The notes under the pieces: generated by a model
What the model was told of the DNA's origin: nothing
Database searches by the model: none
What the model saw: only the letters and a program-made list of their open reading frames with translations
Part shown: positions 27,481 through 36,516 of the stretch, piece after piece
Layout of the letters: each line of letters begins with the position of its first letter
How positions within the stretch are numbered: position 1 is the stretch's first letter
DNA from: Amycolatopsis rubida
GTDB taxonomy: Bacteria > Actinomycetota > Actinomycetes > Mycobacteriales > Pseudonocardiaceae
Length of the DNA: 64,000 nucleotides
Assembly (NCBI RefSeq): GCF_900115345.1
Contig: NZ_FOWC01000015.1
Span: forward strand, 1 to 64,000
Direction: 5' to 3'
Made by a program: the position numbers and the translations under genes

Positions 27481-28487
27481 GCTTCTTCTCCTGCGGGTTC
27501 ACGTCGGCGGATTGCGGTGGCTTCGATCTCGATTTCCGCGCCGAGGGCGAGTCGCGGAACACCGATCGTCGAGCGGGTCGGGTACGGGTCGGCGAAGAAT
27601 TCGCGGTAGACCTGGTTGAATTCGTCGTACCCGGCGAAATCGGCGAGGAACACCCGAGTCTGCACCACGTCCCTCAGGCCGGCGCCGCTGGCCGCCAGCA
27701 ACGTCGCGATGTTTTCGAGGCAGATCCGGGTCTGCGGCCCGATTCCGGGTACGACAGCACCAGCCCCGTCGATGCCGATCTGGCCGGACGTGATCACGAG
27801 GTCGCCCACCCGGATGGCATTGCTGAGCGGCGCCCTGGCCAGGAACCCGTGCGGTCTCTGCACATTCCACTCGCCGCGCGAAGCGGCGCGATCGATTCCC
27901 ATGGTTTCCTCCATTTCGATGACCGGCAGGCCGTACTCGTGCGCGAAGTCCGCGAGAAACTCGGGTTGGGGCAGGGACCCGTCGGCGGCGACCAGTTCGC
28001 ACAGCACGGCAACCGGCGCGGCTCCGGCCAGCCGGCACAGTTCGACGGCTGCCTCGGGCGCCTGCGCCGGGCCGGTTCGCCGGGTCCGGATCGGCATGAC
28101 GTGGCCGGGACGGCAGAAGCCGTCCGGCGTGGTGTCCGGCTCGGCGAGCAAGCGCAGGGTCCGCGCGCGATCGCGGGCCGAAATCCCGGTTCCGACACCG
28201 GTGCTGGCGTCGACCGACACGGCGAACTCCGGCCCGCCGCGGTCCTGCCGGTGCGGGACCATGGGCGGCAGTGCCAAGCGGTCGGCCCGCTCCGGCGGCA
28301 TGGCCGCGCAGAGGAACCCGGACGTGTGCCGCACGAAGAACGAGATCCTTCGCCAGTCGGCGAATCCGGCAGCCATGGTCAGGTACCCGGTGCCGCCGGC
28401 GACGAGCACGGCTGTTCCTCCTCGGGCGAGTTCGTCCACGACGGTGGACAGGCCAACGAGCGGCAAGCAGTCCGAGTGGTTCACCAT
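27477..28487 (-). CDS. Fusion of a RibB-like domain with a RidA (Rid/YjgF) domain
   Basis: About 336 residues. Residues 1-200 are clearly homologous to 3,4-dihydroxy-2-butanone-4-phosphate synthase (RibB): HTSGFLCAAMP, STGVGTGISARDRARTLRLL, RPGHVMPIRTR and AVLCELV. However, the essential acidic loop (DDEDRENEGDL in RibB) is replaced by VAGGTGYLTM, so riboflavin-precursor activity is unlikely. The last 130 residues form a RidA domain with the catalytic Arg in PTRSTIGV and EIEIEATAIRR, expected to hydrolyse imines or enamines. The ATG at 28487 follows GACGAGG; a TTG at 28565 would add 26 residues. The gene sits between the kinase and aminotransferase genes. Confidence 0.85.
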   Translation of the reverse strand: MVNHSDCLPLVGLSTVVDELARGGTAVLVAGGTGYLTMAAGFADWRRISFFVRHTSGFLCAAMPPERADRLALPPMVPHRQDRGGPEFAVSVDASTGVGTGISARDRARTLRLLAEPDTTPDGFCRPGHVMPIRTRRTGPAQAPEAAVELCRLAGAAPVAVLCELVAADGSLPQPEFLADFAHEYGLPVIEMEETMGIDRAASRGEWNVQRPHGFLARAPLSNAIRVGDLVITSGQIGIDGAGAVVPGIGPQTRICLENIATLLAASGAGLRDVVQTRVFLADFAGYDEFNQVYREFFADPYPTRSTIGVPRLALGAEIEIEATAIRRREPAGEEA

Positions 28488-28565
28488 GGCAACCTCGTCC
28501 TCGCGGCGGATCGGAACCGGTGCCCACCACTCTGGCGGTCGTTCGGCCGCACCGGATCGGTCCAA

Positions 28566-29567
28566 CTACCGACTGCGATACGGACTCGGCGTCAGGAACT
28601 CGCCCGCCAGGTATGCCTCGGCCAGCGCACACGTGCCACGAGTGAAGCCCGCGCCCAGTTCGGCGGCTTCGGCCGCGTACTCGTGGTGCGAGCCGATCCA
28701 TCCCACCAGCAGCAGCCGGCGGAACATGACCAGCGTGGGAACCATCGCGAGGTCGTCCGCCGAAACCGCGCGACAGCGCGCGTATCCGTCGAGCCACGCG
28801 GCCGTCCATTCGGGCAGCCGGGAGTCGTCCTCGATGAAGCTCACGGAGGTGGCGAAGTCGTACAGGTACCAGGAATAGCCGCAGTCGTCGAAGTCGATGA
28901 CCTGGACGCGGTCGCCGTCGACGAGGAGGTTCGCCGGGCGCAAATCGTTGTGTGCGAGGCCGAACCGGTCCCGCCCGGTGCCGTAGTCCGCGAGCCGCCC
29001 GGCGATTTCGCCGTCCAGCCGGGCCAGCAGGTCGCGCTCCGGCCGCCCGATGCCCAGTCCCTCCTGCCAGCGGCCCCACCTCGCCTGCGGGCCGAGCGCG
29101 GTGTCGTAATCGCAGGTGTAGCGGTCAAACGACGACGGCGGCCGCCAGCGAGACCCATGCGCATGCAGCTTGGCCGCGATGCTGCCGAGCACGCGATACC
29201 CGGGTACCAGGTCACCGCCCGGGTCGGGCGCCCGGCCAGGCAACCACTCGAACGCCACCGCATGCCTCGCCCGTCCCCGCGCGTCGACGACTGTGACGAC
29301 CCGAGCACCGTCCCGCGCGCGAACCGGCCGCGGCGGCTCGGCTGCACCGTCCTCGCGGAGCGCGTCCATCCAGCACAGCTCGGACTCGATCGCCGCCTCG
29401 GAGTGGTAATCGGGCCGGTGGACGCGCAGTGCGACCGACCGTCCGGTCCTCCGGTCGTCCACCCGATAGGTCAGGTTTTCGGAAACGTTGACAAGCGTGA
29501 CAGCTTCGGGAGAAAAATCGTACTGTTCGAGCGCGGCCGCGGCCACCGCGTCCAGTTCCGTTCTCAT
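28566..29567 (-). CDS. APH-type small-molecule kinase (homoserine/hydroxylysine kinase-like)
   Basis: A phosphotransferase of 333 residues with the aminoglycoside-phosphotransferase fold. The catalytic motif is LAHNDLRPANLLVDGD (Asp and Asn), followed by VIDFDDCGYSWYLYDFA for the metal-binding Asp. The N-terminal lobe includes LVNVSENLTYRVDD, the glycine-loop equivalent. Close bacterial relatives phosphorylate homoserine, methylthioribose or hydroxylysine. Being first in an operon with a class III PLP enzyme and a Rid-domain protein, it may phosphorylate an amino alcohol whose phosphate is later eliminated. No strong ribosome-binding site precedes the ATG at 29567. Confidence 0.83.
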   Translation of the reverse strand: MRTELDAVAAAALEQYDFSPEAVTLVNVSENLTYRVDDRRTGRSVALRVHRPDYHSEAAIESELCWMDALREDGAAEPPRPVRARDGARVVTVVDARGRARHAVAFEWLPGRAPDPGGDLVPGYRVLGSIAAKLHAHGSRWRPPSSFDRYTCDYDTALGPQARWGRWQEGLGIGRPERDLLARLDGEIAGRLADYGTGRDRFGLAHNDLRPANLLVDGDRVQVIDFDDCGYSWYLYDFATSVSFIEDDSRLPEWTAAWLDGYARCRAVSADDLAMVPTLVMFRRLLLVGWIGSHHEYAAEAAELGAGFTRGTCALAEAYLAGEFLTPSPYRSR

Positions 29568-31407
29568 GCCGTCAAATCTGACCGGCGTCTCCGCGCGACG
29601 GCTCCGTGCGACTGCCGACTCGGATACTGATCGCCCGCTCTCCCGCGTCGATCGTGGTGAGCGCTGCCTCGCCCGGCGGTCGCGCGGGGGCGGCTGGATT
29701 GCCGAGCTCTCGGCGATCGGGCCCGCGCGGCGGGTCTGCCGGATTCTCCGCGGACGCGGGCAGGGCCAGTTCACGAGTCGGCGGCAAACCGCTCTGGCCG
29801 ATCAGGGTTTTCGCGGAGCGGGACGAAACAGAACTCGCTGGGGCCGATCCCGTGGACGTCGCCGTCACGAGGAACATTACGACCCCAGGCTGAACGGGAC
29901 GACCATCGCACGCAAGCGCTTACGGCCACCGCCTCCCACCGGATCACGCCCCGCTGCTCGTCCAACGCCGACCGGCATCAGCCAACACGGACCAGCGCCG
30001 GATCGTTCCCGTGCCGCGGGCCCGGCACGCGCGCCTCCCGAAGGAAACTTTCGCCTCGCCAACAGTACGAGTGACGTGCGGCTCGGACTGCCAACCGGCT
30101 CAAACCCCGGCGACGGCGCGATCACTGAAAGCGCTCCCGAAACGATCGAATAGTTACCAGTCGAAACAGCCGGCCATGGAAGAGCCAGATCGGATATACG
30201 AGGAGCAAATAGGTTCCCAAAGGCGGTCAACCCAGGTCGGTCCTCGATTGGGCTCCGGTACTCACGGAGCACCCGATACGCCGCGGCCCAGCCCGGTGTC
30301 AATGCCCGGGAAAATGCGGCCTGGCCCGCGCTGGTTAGCCCTCGGCAGCACCATGTGACACATGTCGGCACGGTAAGCCCGGGAGTAAGGCGCGAATATC
30401 GAGTTCCGGTGCGTGCTGGGCAGTCCCGTGCACTGCCGATCTGTGCCGGTGAAGGTCAGTGCGTTTGAGTGTCGCTGGCTGCCGTGCGGTGCCGGGTGCT
30501 TTGCCGATACTGGGGACTTCGAGCCCATCGGCTGGCCGATAAAGGGGCCGGAGACGCCGAGGAGGACGGATCCCGCCAAGATGCCTGCGCCAGGTTCAGG
30601 CCCCTCGTGCGCCGGGGGCGCGTCGAGGCGGCTGCTCGATGCTTGAGCACGTCAGGCTGGCGGCGAAATGTGCTCAACATAGAGCGGCATCGCGCACGGC
30701 AGCCGCCCGTGCGTACCCCGCTACCCGCCCGGTGGTGCAGCGGGGCTGGAACTTGTCGGTGGGCTCGTCCGGGAAACCGCGCGACCGTGCGAGGAATGCT
30801 TGCCGCGGCGCGGGAGTTCCCTGTCCTCTCGCGCGAGCTTTAACCGCGCGACAAGCGCCCAGCCGGAGTATTGCTCGGCCACCGCGCCCTCTGGCACGGC
30901 GCGACGTGCCCGCGAGGTTACGGATCGAGCCGTGGAGGACCAGGCGCAGCCCTCCGCCGCTCGGCGTCGAGAAAGAACACCGCGCTGGCAAAGCTCGTCG
31001 GAGCCTCGAACCGCACCCACTGTCCGGAGCGGGGTCCCGGCTCGCCGAACCGTCTCGGTGCCCGGTCCCGACGTGTCGAGCAGTGCGACCGCCGCCGCGA
31101 GGCCCGGCGAGCGCGGCAAAAACCGTGTCGACAGCTCCCGCGCACTTGTTCGTGTCCCGCGCTGCTCGCGCCGAGTGCGCCGATCCGCGCCCGGCGCCGA
31201 GTTGCGCGGAAGCCCAGTCGGGCCGCCGCTGTCGGCAAACTGCTCGATCTGCCGCACTCCGGCTCAAATCGGCGCCTGGCTGGCCGAAAGCGTGAGGATC
31301 CCCGAAATAGCCGCGACGCAGGACCGTCGTTTCACCGCGTTGACCGGTCGGCTACCGGCGGCGGACCTGACGTGCTGGCGCGTGGACCTCGCGGGGTCGC
31401 TCCCGCC
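29568..31407. other. Long intergenic stretch (1.8 kb) with no supported gene
   Basis: No frame in this region shows a recognisable domain. One minus-strand frame (29572-29877, 101 codons from an ATG) ends five bases before the kinase start and could be a small leader gene, but its peptide is Pro/Ser/Ala-rich and it has no clear ribosome-binding site. The rest (29900-31400) gives only Arg/Ala-rich peptides on both strands. The length suggests erased genes or a regulatory spacer between two minus-strand operons. Confidence 0.45.
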
Positions 31408-32970
31408 TCAATCGGTTACTGCCCTTCCGCTCTCGCCGATCTGGAATCGCCGGACCTTGCCGACGCTGGTTCGCGGCAGTTCGGCGATCACGTGCCAGGC
31501 GCGGGGCCGTGCGGCGGGCGGCAGGTTGTCCGCGGCCCATTCGGCCAACGCGCCGACGTCCGGCGGAGACAGCGCGTCTGCCGGCACCACGTACGCGACC
31601 GGCACCTGGTCCCGGATCGGGTCCCGCTGGGCGACGACTGCGGCTTCCAGCACCTTCGGCGCTTGGGCCAGCACGGACTCGACCTCGGACAGGCTCACGT
31701 TCTCGCCGGCGACCTTGATGACGTCGTCGGCTCGGCCCACGAAGCGCAGTTCACCGGTTGCGGCGTCGCGGCCCACCAGGTCGCCGGTGCGGAACCAGCT
31801 GGTGCCGTCGGGCAGATCGGTGAAGCTGCGGCCGGTCGTGGCGGGATCGTCGAGGTAGCCGGCGAAAAGGTCCCGGCCGCGAACTCCACGCACCAGGAGC
31901 ATTCCCGGCACACCGTCGCCCACCGGTTTTCCCGTCCCCGCGTCGGCGACGGCGATCTCGCGCCCGGCGAGTGGTCCGCCGATGATGTCGTGCCGGGCGG
32001 GCAGGCTGGTGTCGGCCGTGACGGCGGCGACTGTTTCGGTCATGCCGTAGAGCTGACGCGGCCGGCATCCGGCGATCTCGCTGAACCGCTGATGATGGTC
32101 GCGCCCGAGGCTCTGGGCGAACCAGACGTGCCGAAGATGCAATCGCGGCGGCTCGGCGCCGCACCGGGCCAGGATCATCCTGATGGGCGCAGCGAACAGG
32201 CTCGCATGCGTTGCCCGCAGCTCACGGGCTTGCCGCACCCAGCGCGACGCGGAGAAGGCGTGCGTGAGCGCGACACTCGCGCCGGCCGAGATCGCCGGCG
32301 CGAAGCAGTAATACTGGGCGTTGGCGTGAAACAGCGGCAAGGTGACCAGCCACCGGTGCTCGGATCGCAGCGCTGCCGCCGCCGCCATCGTCTCGGCGAC
32401 CGTGGAGTAATTCTCTTGGCTGAGAACGACCCCCTTGGGCTCGGACGTCGTGCCCGAGGTGAACATCACCGCGAGCCGGTCCGCCGGCTTGATCCCGCCT
32501 GCTGCCCCGGTGATCGGCGGTCCGGCGACGAGTGCACCACCGTCGCCGACGTCGCCGACGTTCTCCCGCAGTTCGATGAGGTGGGGCAGCGCTTCGCCGG
32601 CCCCTCGGCGATACCGGTCCGCTCTCGCGGCGGCACACACTCCGGCCACCGGGCGGGTACGGCGGATCTGGACAGCGATGTCTCGCGGGCTCGACGCGGG
32701 GTCCGCTGGCACCAGCCACGCGCCGAGGCGGGCAACGGCCAGCCAGACGGCGAGAAAGCCCGGGCAGTTGCGCAACACGACATGCACCGAAGCACCGGGA
32801 ACGACACCGAGCGTACGCAGGGTGCCCGCAGTACGGGCGACGATCGCATCGAATTCGGCATAGGTCCAGGCAGTGGTGCCGGTTTCGTCCTGGAACAGCA
32901 GGAAGGTCGCGGGACCGGCACGCCGGACGGTGCGCGACCAATGCTCGTGGAAGGTGCTCAGGTGCTTCAC
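31408..32970 (-). CDS. AMP-binding acyl-CoA synthetase
   Basis: A second ANL-family ligase, 520 residues, not closely alike to the one at 24549-26111. The A3 motif is MFTSGTTSEPKGVVLSQEN, A5 is RQLYGMTETVAAV, A7 is WFRTGDLVGRD and the catalytic Lys lies in LPRTSVGKVRRFQ. It probably makes the CoA thioester of an organic acid. The GTG start has AAGGAGAAGCA upstream and overlaps the SDR stop as GTGA. It is the last gene of a three-gene operon after the class II aldolase and SDR. Confidence 0.87.
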   Translation of the reverse strand: MKHLSTFHEHWSRTVRRAGPATFLLFQDETGTTAWTYAEFDAIVARTAGTLRTLGVVPGASVHVVLRNCPGFLAVWLAVARLGAWLVPADPASSPRDIAVQIRRTRPVAGVCAAARADRYRRGAGEALPHLIELRENVGDVGDGGALVAGPPITGAAGGIKPADRLAVMFTSGTTSEPKGVVLSQENYSTVAETMAAAAALRSEHRWLVTLPLFHANAQYYCFAPAISAGASVALTHAFSASRWVRQARELRATHASLFAAPIRMILARCGAEPPRLHLRHVWFAQSLGRDHHQRFSEIAGCRPRQLYGMTETVAAVTADTSLPARHDIIGGPLAGREIAVADAGTGKPVGDGVPGMLLVRGVRGRDLFAGYLDDPATTGRSFTDLPDGTSWFRTGDLVGRDAATGELRFVGRADDVIKVAGENVSLSEVESVLAQAPKVLEAAVVAQRDPIRDQVPVAYVVPADALSPPDVGALAEWAADNLPPAARPRAWHVIAELPRTSVGKVRRFQIGESGRAVTD

Positions 32971-33785
32971 TGCTTCTCCTTGGCCGGGTCCAGCCGGTTG
33001 CCGAAATCCATCCAATGCGCGGTGGCGGTCCACCCGGCGTCGACCGGCAGGCTCACGCCGGTGATCGCGGCGGCGTCGTCGCCGAGCAGGAAGCTCACCG
33101 CCGCCGCGACTTCGCTCGGCTCGACCAGCCGGGCGAGTGCGGTGTGCGCGACGAGGCCGGCCGCGTCCCGGGTGCCGAGAGCGAGCTTCCGGCGCATGGC
33201 CGGGGTCGTCGTGAATCCGGGAGCCACGCCGTTCACCCGGATGCCATAGCGGCCGAGATCGCCTGCCGCCAGCACAGTCGCCGCCGCCAGTGCTGCTTTG
33301 GCGGGCGCGTAAGCGTGCAACGGGAGCGGACGGTGCGCGTTGATCGACGTGATGTTGACGATCGCGCCGCCGCCGGCATCGATCAGCAGCGGCGCGAATG
33401 CCTGCGTGCACCGCTGCGCTCCGAAGTAGTTGACCTCCCACACTCGCCGCGCGGTTTGCGCGTTCTGCGCCACCAACGGTTCGACGTCCTGGAGCACACC
33501 GGCGACATTGACGAGGCCCGCCAGTTCAGGGCCGGTCGAGCGCAGCCGCGCGGCGGCGAGATCCACTGCCGCGCCGTCGCTCACATCCAGAACCATCGGA
33601 TGGACCCGGTCCGGGAACTGCGCGGCCTCCGGGGTGGCGCCGACCTGATCGAGATCGGCGGCAAGGACCGTCCAGCCGTCAGCGGCCAGCCGCACCGCGA
33701 CGGCGTGGCCGATGCCGCCCGCGGCACCGGTCACGAGCACGGCGTGCCCCGCGGCGCGCCGGGCGTCCTGAGTCTCGGGCTTCAT
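32967..33785 (-). CDS. SDR-family oxidoreductase
   Basis: A short-chain dehydrogenase of 272 residues from the ATG at 33785. The motif TGAAGGIGHAVAVRLAADGW binds the cofactor, NVAGVLQD is the core strand, NITSINAHR holds the catalytic Ser, and YAPAKAALAAA gives Tyr and Lys. The acidic residue after the second strand (LAADLD) favours NAD(H). It stands between the aldolase-like and CoA-ligase genes; in combination they could oxidise and activate a hydroxy acid. Confidence 0.87.
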   Translation of the reverse strand: MKPETQDARRAAGHAVLVTGAAGGIGHAVAVRLAADGWTVLAADLDQVGATPEAAQFPDRVHPMVLDVSDGAAVDLAAARLRSTGPELAGLVNVAGVLQDVEPLVAQNAQTARRVWEVNYFGAQRCTQAFAPLLIDAGGGAIVNITSINAHRPLPLHAYAPAKAALAAATVLAAGDLGRYGIRVNGVAPGFTTTPAMRRKLALGTRDAAGLVAHTALARLVEPSEVAAAVSFLLGDDAAAITGVSLPVDAGWTATAHWMDFGNRLDPAKEKQ

Positions 33786-33795
33786 CGGGCTGCGC

Positions 33796-34599
33796 TCAGT
33801 CCCGGCAGGAGGGATCGACGCGCTCCAGCTTGCGCAGCAGCGAGGGCCATTCGCGGTCCTCGGAGACACCGAGATCGTCGACCCACTGGCGGGTCGTCAG
33901 CTCGACAACCTCCGGATCGGGCACGCGCAGCGGACGGCCGGTGGCCTGGGCAAGCAGCTGCGCCCGCGCGGCCTTCTCCAGGTAGAACATCTCGGTGAAG
34001 GCGTGCCCGACGCTGCGGCCGACGGTCAGGGTGCCGTGGTTGCGCAGGATCAGCGCGGCGTTGTCCCCGAGATCGGCGATGAAGCGCCGCTGTTCGTCCA
34101 TCGTGAGGGCGATCCCCTCGTAGTCGTGGTAACCGAGGCGGCCGCTGAAGCGCATGGCGTGCTGGCTCAACGGAAGCAGCCCCTCCTCCAGGATGCTCAG
34201 CGCCATCCCGGCTTCGGTGTGCAGATGCATCACGCAAGAGGCGTCGGCCCGCGCGCTGTGCACGGCGCCGTGAATGACGAAACCCGCGGCGTTGGGCCGA
34301 TACGGGCTGTCGCCGACCACGTTGCCGTCGAGGTCGATCTTGACCAGGTTGCCCGCGGTGATCTCGTCGAATCCCAGCCCCAAGGGGTTCACCAGGAAGT
34401 GATGCCCGGCTCCGGGCACCCGCGCCGAGATGTGGGTGTAGATCAGATCGTCCCAGCCGAACAGCGCGCAGAGCCGGTAGGCCGACGCGAGGTCCCGGCG
34501 CACGGCGATCTCTGCCTCCGATGCCGGCCCGTCGCCGGCCACGCGGCTGACCGGGAGATCGAAGCGGGTGTAAGCACTCGTGCTCGTGGTGGATTTCAT
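33796..34599 (-). CDS. Class II aldolase/adducin-family protein
   Basis: A 267-residue metal-dependent aldolase or dehydratase-like protein. The zinc ligands fit HLHTEAG (His-x-His) and LRNHGTLTVG (third His). The N-terminal FGWDDLIYTHISARVPG and FLVNPLGLGFDEIT are the conserved family segments. Members include fuculose-phosphate aldolase, methylthioribulose-phosphate dehydratase and many unassigned paralogues of the adducin head. The ATG has a very strong ribosome-binding site (AGGAGGCGGA). It is the first gene of the operon facing the TetR gene at 34741, with a palindrome between. Confidence 0.87.
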   Translation of the reverse strand: MKSTTSTSAYTRFDLPVSRVAGDGPASEAEIAVRRDLASAYRLCALFGWDDLIYTHISARVPGAGHHFLVNPLGLGFDEITAGNLVKIDLDGNVVGDSPYRPNAAGFVIHGAVHSARADASCVMHLHTEAGMALSILEEGLLPLSQHAMRFSGRLGYHDYEGIALTMDEQRRFIADLGDNAALILRNHGTLTVGRSVGHAFTEMFYLEKAARAQLLAQATGRPLRVPDPEVVELTTRQWVDDLGVSEDREWPSLLRKLERVDPSCRD

Positions 34600-34617
34600 T
34601 CCGCCGCCTCCTAAGTT

Positions 34618-34635
34618 AACTGAACGTACAGTTCA
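34618..34635. promoter_or_regulatory. Candidate TetR operator
   Basis: TGAAC-GTACA-GTTCA (34621-34635) is a perfect inverted repeat with 5-bp arms; it overlaps a second one, AACTG-N6-CAGTT (34618-34633). It lies 22 bases upstream of the aldolase start and about 105 upstream of the divergent TetR start, where a repressor site would be expected. Confidence 0.55.
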
Positions 34636-34740
34636 CTTTAGCTCGGCTGTCAAGCGACCGGGCGGGTCGCGGGGGAGCCGTCGCTGTAGTGCACTGTGTC
34701 CGGTGGAAATGCCCGTTGCGTTGATGTCGAGGTGCTGCCG

Positions 34741-35340
34741 ATGTCCCGTCCTCCGGAAACCCCGAACGCCGGCCGGCGCGGCTCGGCGCGGCGCACGGCG
34801 CCGCGGGCGGAAGCGGCGATCCTGGACGCTGCCTACGAGCTCCTGCTGACGCGAGGGCTGGAGGCGACGACGGTCGAGGCGATCGCGCAGCGCGCGGGTG
34901 TCAGCAAGGTGACCGTCTACAAGTGGTGGCCCAACCGCGCCGCGGTGATCATGTCCGCGTTCCTCCGCAGGTCCGGCGAGGTTTTGCCCTATCCGGAGAA
35001 CTTCACGCCGGCCCACGTCGAGGACCGGTTGCTGGCGATGGCCGAGGCGTTCCGCGGTGCGACTGGCAAGGTGGTCGCCGCGCTGATCGCCGAAGGGCAG
35101 TTCGACCCGGAAATCGCCGATGCTTTCCGGGAGGGCTATGTCAACGCGCGCCGCGAGGAAGGGATCGCGACCGTGCGGGCGGCGGCGAGGGCCGGGGTGA
35201 TCCGGCCCGCCGACCCGGATGTCGTGCTCGATCTCCTCTATGCTCCGCTCTATTTTCGGCTGACGGTCGGCCATCGCCCGCTCACCGACGAGGCCGTGCG
35301 CGAGCACGTCGGCCTGGTGCTTCGGGCCTTAGCTCCCTGA
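34741..35340 (+). CDS. TetR-family transcriptional regulator
   Basis: A 199-residue TetR protein. The helix-turn-helix is ATTVEAIAQRAGVSKVTVYK followed by WWPNRAAVIM, a pattern typical of the AcrR/TetR_C_11-like branch. The C-terminal part is all helical (TGKVVAALIAEGQFDPEIAD, then FREGYVNARREEG). The ATG at 34741 has GAGGTG at a good distance. It faces the aldolase/SDR/ligase operon across a palindrome and probably represses it. Its last 12 bases overlap the convergent M20 gene. Confidence 0.9.
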   Translation: MSRPPETPNAGRRGSARRTAPRAEAAILDAAYELLLTRGLEATTVEAIAQRAGVSKVTVYKWWPNRAAVIMSAFLRRSGEVLPYPENFTPAHVEDRLLAMAEAFRGATGKVVAALIAEGQFDPEIADAFREGYVNARREEGIATVRAAARAGVIRPADPDVVLDLLYAPLYFRLTVGHRPLTDEAVREHVGLVLRALAP

Positions 35341-36516
35341 GGCCAGCCGGTCGAACGCGAGCTGCGCCAGCAGCGCGGCGTGCAGCGGCAGGGTGCGGTC
35401 GGTGAACCGCGCTTGTGGCGAGTGGACGCCCGGGGCGGTGGCCGGGTCGAGATCCGGGGGAGTCGTACCCATGAACACCAGTGCTCCCGGGACCCTGGCC
35501 AGCACTTTCGAGAAGTCTTCGGAGCCCATCAACGCTGGGTGCGCGGGGTCGACGGCGTTGCGGCCGAGGACCCGGGACGCCGTTCGCACGGCGAACTCCG
35601 TCTCCGCCGGGTCGTTGCAGGTCACGGGATAGTGATCGGCGAACACCGAGCCGGCCTCCATCCCGTGGGCCCGGGCGATGTGCGACGCGAGGTCTTGGAC
35701 CTGGGTGCGCAGTTGCCCGACCGCGTCCGCCGACAGCGCCCGGACGCTCGCCTCCAGCGTCGCGGAGCCCGGGATGACGTTGACCGCGTCGCCGGCTTGC
35801 AGGCGCGTGACCGACAGCACCACCGGATCGAACACCCGGTGCCGCCGCGTGACGTGAGATTGCAGTGCCAGCACGATTTCCGCGAGCACCGGCACGGGGT
35901 CGAGGGTGTCATGCGGCGCGGAGGCATGCCCGCCTGCTCCCCGCACGGTGATGCGCAACGTGCCCATGCCGGCCAGGATCGCGCCGGGCCGCGTCCACAT
36001 CGTCCCCGCGCGCCCCGGCCCGACGTGGAGGGCGTAGGCCGCGACAGGAGGCGTCGCGGTGGTCTTGAGCAGCCCCTCGTCCAGCATGACTTGGGCCCCG
36101 TCGTGTCCTTCCTCGCCGGGCTGGAACATCAGCACGACCCGCCCCCGCAGCTGGGACCGCACCTCGGTGAGCAGCCGGGCGGCGCCCACGAGACCGGCCA
36201 TGTGCAGATCGTGGCCGCAGGCGTGCATGCAGCCGTTGTCCGAGGCGAAGGGCTCTCCGCTGTCCTCGCCGATCGGCAATGCGTCCATGTCGGCGCGCAG
36301 CAGCACGGTCTCGCCGGGCAGCTGGCCCTCCACCACCGCCACCACCGACGTACAGGCCGAACCGGTGCGAATGGCGAGTCCCAGCCCGGACAACGCGTCC
36401 AGCAGCGCCGCCTGCGTCCGGGGCAGCCGCAACCCGACCTCCGGGACGGCATGGAGGTGGCGACGGAGCCGGACCAGGCCGGGAAGGTGCGGCTCCGCGC
36501 GCTCGACCAGATTCAC
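35329..36516 (-). CDS. M20-family metal-dependent amidohydrolase
   Basis: A 395-residue amidohydrolase of the M20D type (indole-acetyl-amino-acid, hippurate or N-acyl-amino-acid hydrolases). The dinuclear metal ligands appear in CMHACGHDLHMA (Cys, His, His), MFQPGEEGHDGAQVML (catalytic Glu pair) and the C-terminal MGSEDFSKVL. The lid/dimerisation domain starts at about GMGTLRITVRGAGGHASAPH. It likely removes an acyl group from an amino acid. The GTG overlaps the ALDH stop as GTGA, so it is translated with the downstream end of the ALDH operon. Confidence 0.88.
   Translation of the reverse strand: MNLVERAEPHLPGLVRLRRHLHAVPEVGLRLPRTQAALLDALSGLGLAIRTGSACTSVVAVVEGQLPGETVLLRADMDALPIGEDSGEPFASDNGCMHACGHDLHMAGLVGAARLLTEVRSQLRGRVVLMFQPGEEGHDGAQVMLDEGLLKTTATPPVAAYALHVGPGRAGTMWTRPGAILAGMGTLRITVRGAGGHASAPHDTLDPVPVLAEIVLALQSHVTRRHRVFDPVVLSVTRLQAGDAVNVIPGSATLEASVRALSADAVGQLRTQVQDLASHIARAHGMEAGSVFADHYPVTCNDPAETEFAVRTASRVLGRNAVDPAHPALMGSEDFSKVLARVPGALVFMGTTPPDLDPATAPGVHSPQARFTDRTLPLHAALLAQLAFDRLASGS

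Noticed and set aside
18303..28487. Rut-type pyrimidine degradation (LLM monooxygenase, Rid protein and flavin reductase together resemble RutA, RutC and RutF)
   Set aside because: The Rid domain is fused to a RibB-like domain, the monooxygenase does not look like RutA by eye, and no RutB/RutD/RutE partners are present.
27477..28487. Riboflavin biosynthesis gene (ribB)
   Set aside because: The catalytic acidic loop is missing, no other rib gene is nearby, and the context is catabolic.
27417..29630. Plus-strand open frame of over 700 codons opposite the kinase and RibB/Rid genes
   Set aside because: It is a shadow of the minus-strand genes, which carry catalytic motifs and coupled starts.
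29572..29877. 101-codon minus-strand frame just before the kinase gene
   Set aside because: It has an ATG and moderately high third-position GC, but no ribosome-binding site and a Pro/Ser/Ala-rich peptide; kept only as a note in the intergenic entry.
30871..33249. Plus-strand open frame of nearly 800 codons
   Set aside because: It lies opposite the acyl-CoA ligase and runs into the featureless gap; low-complexity product.
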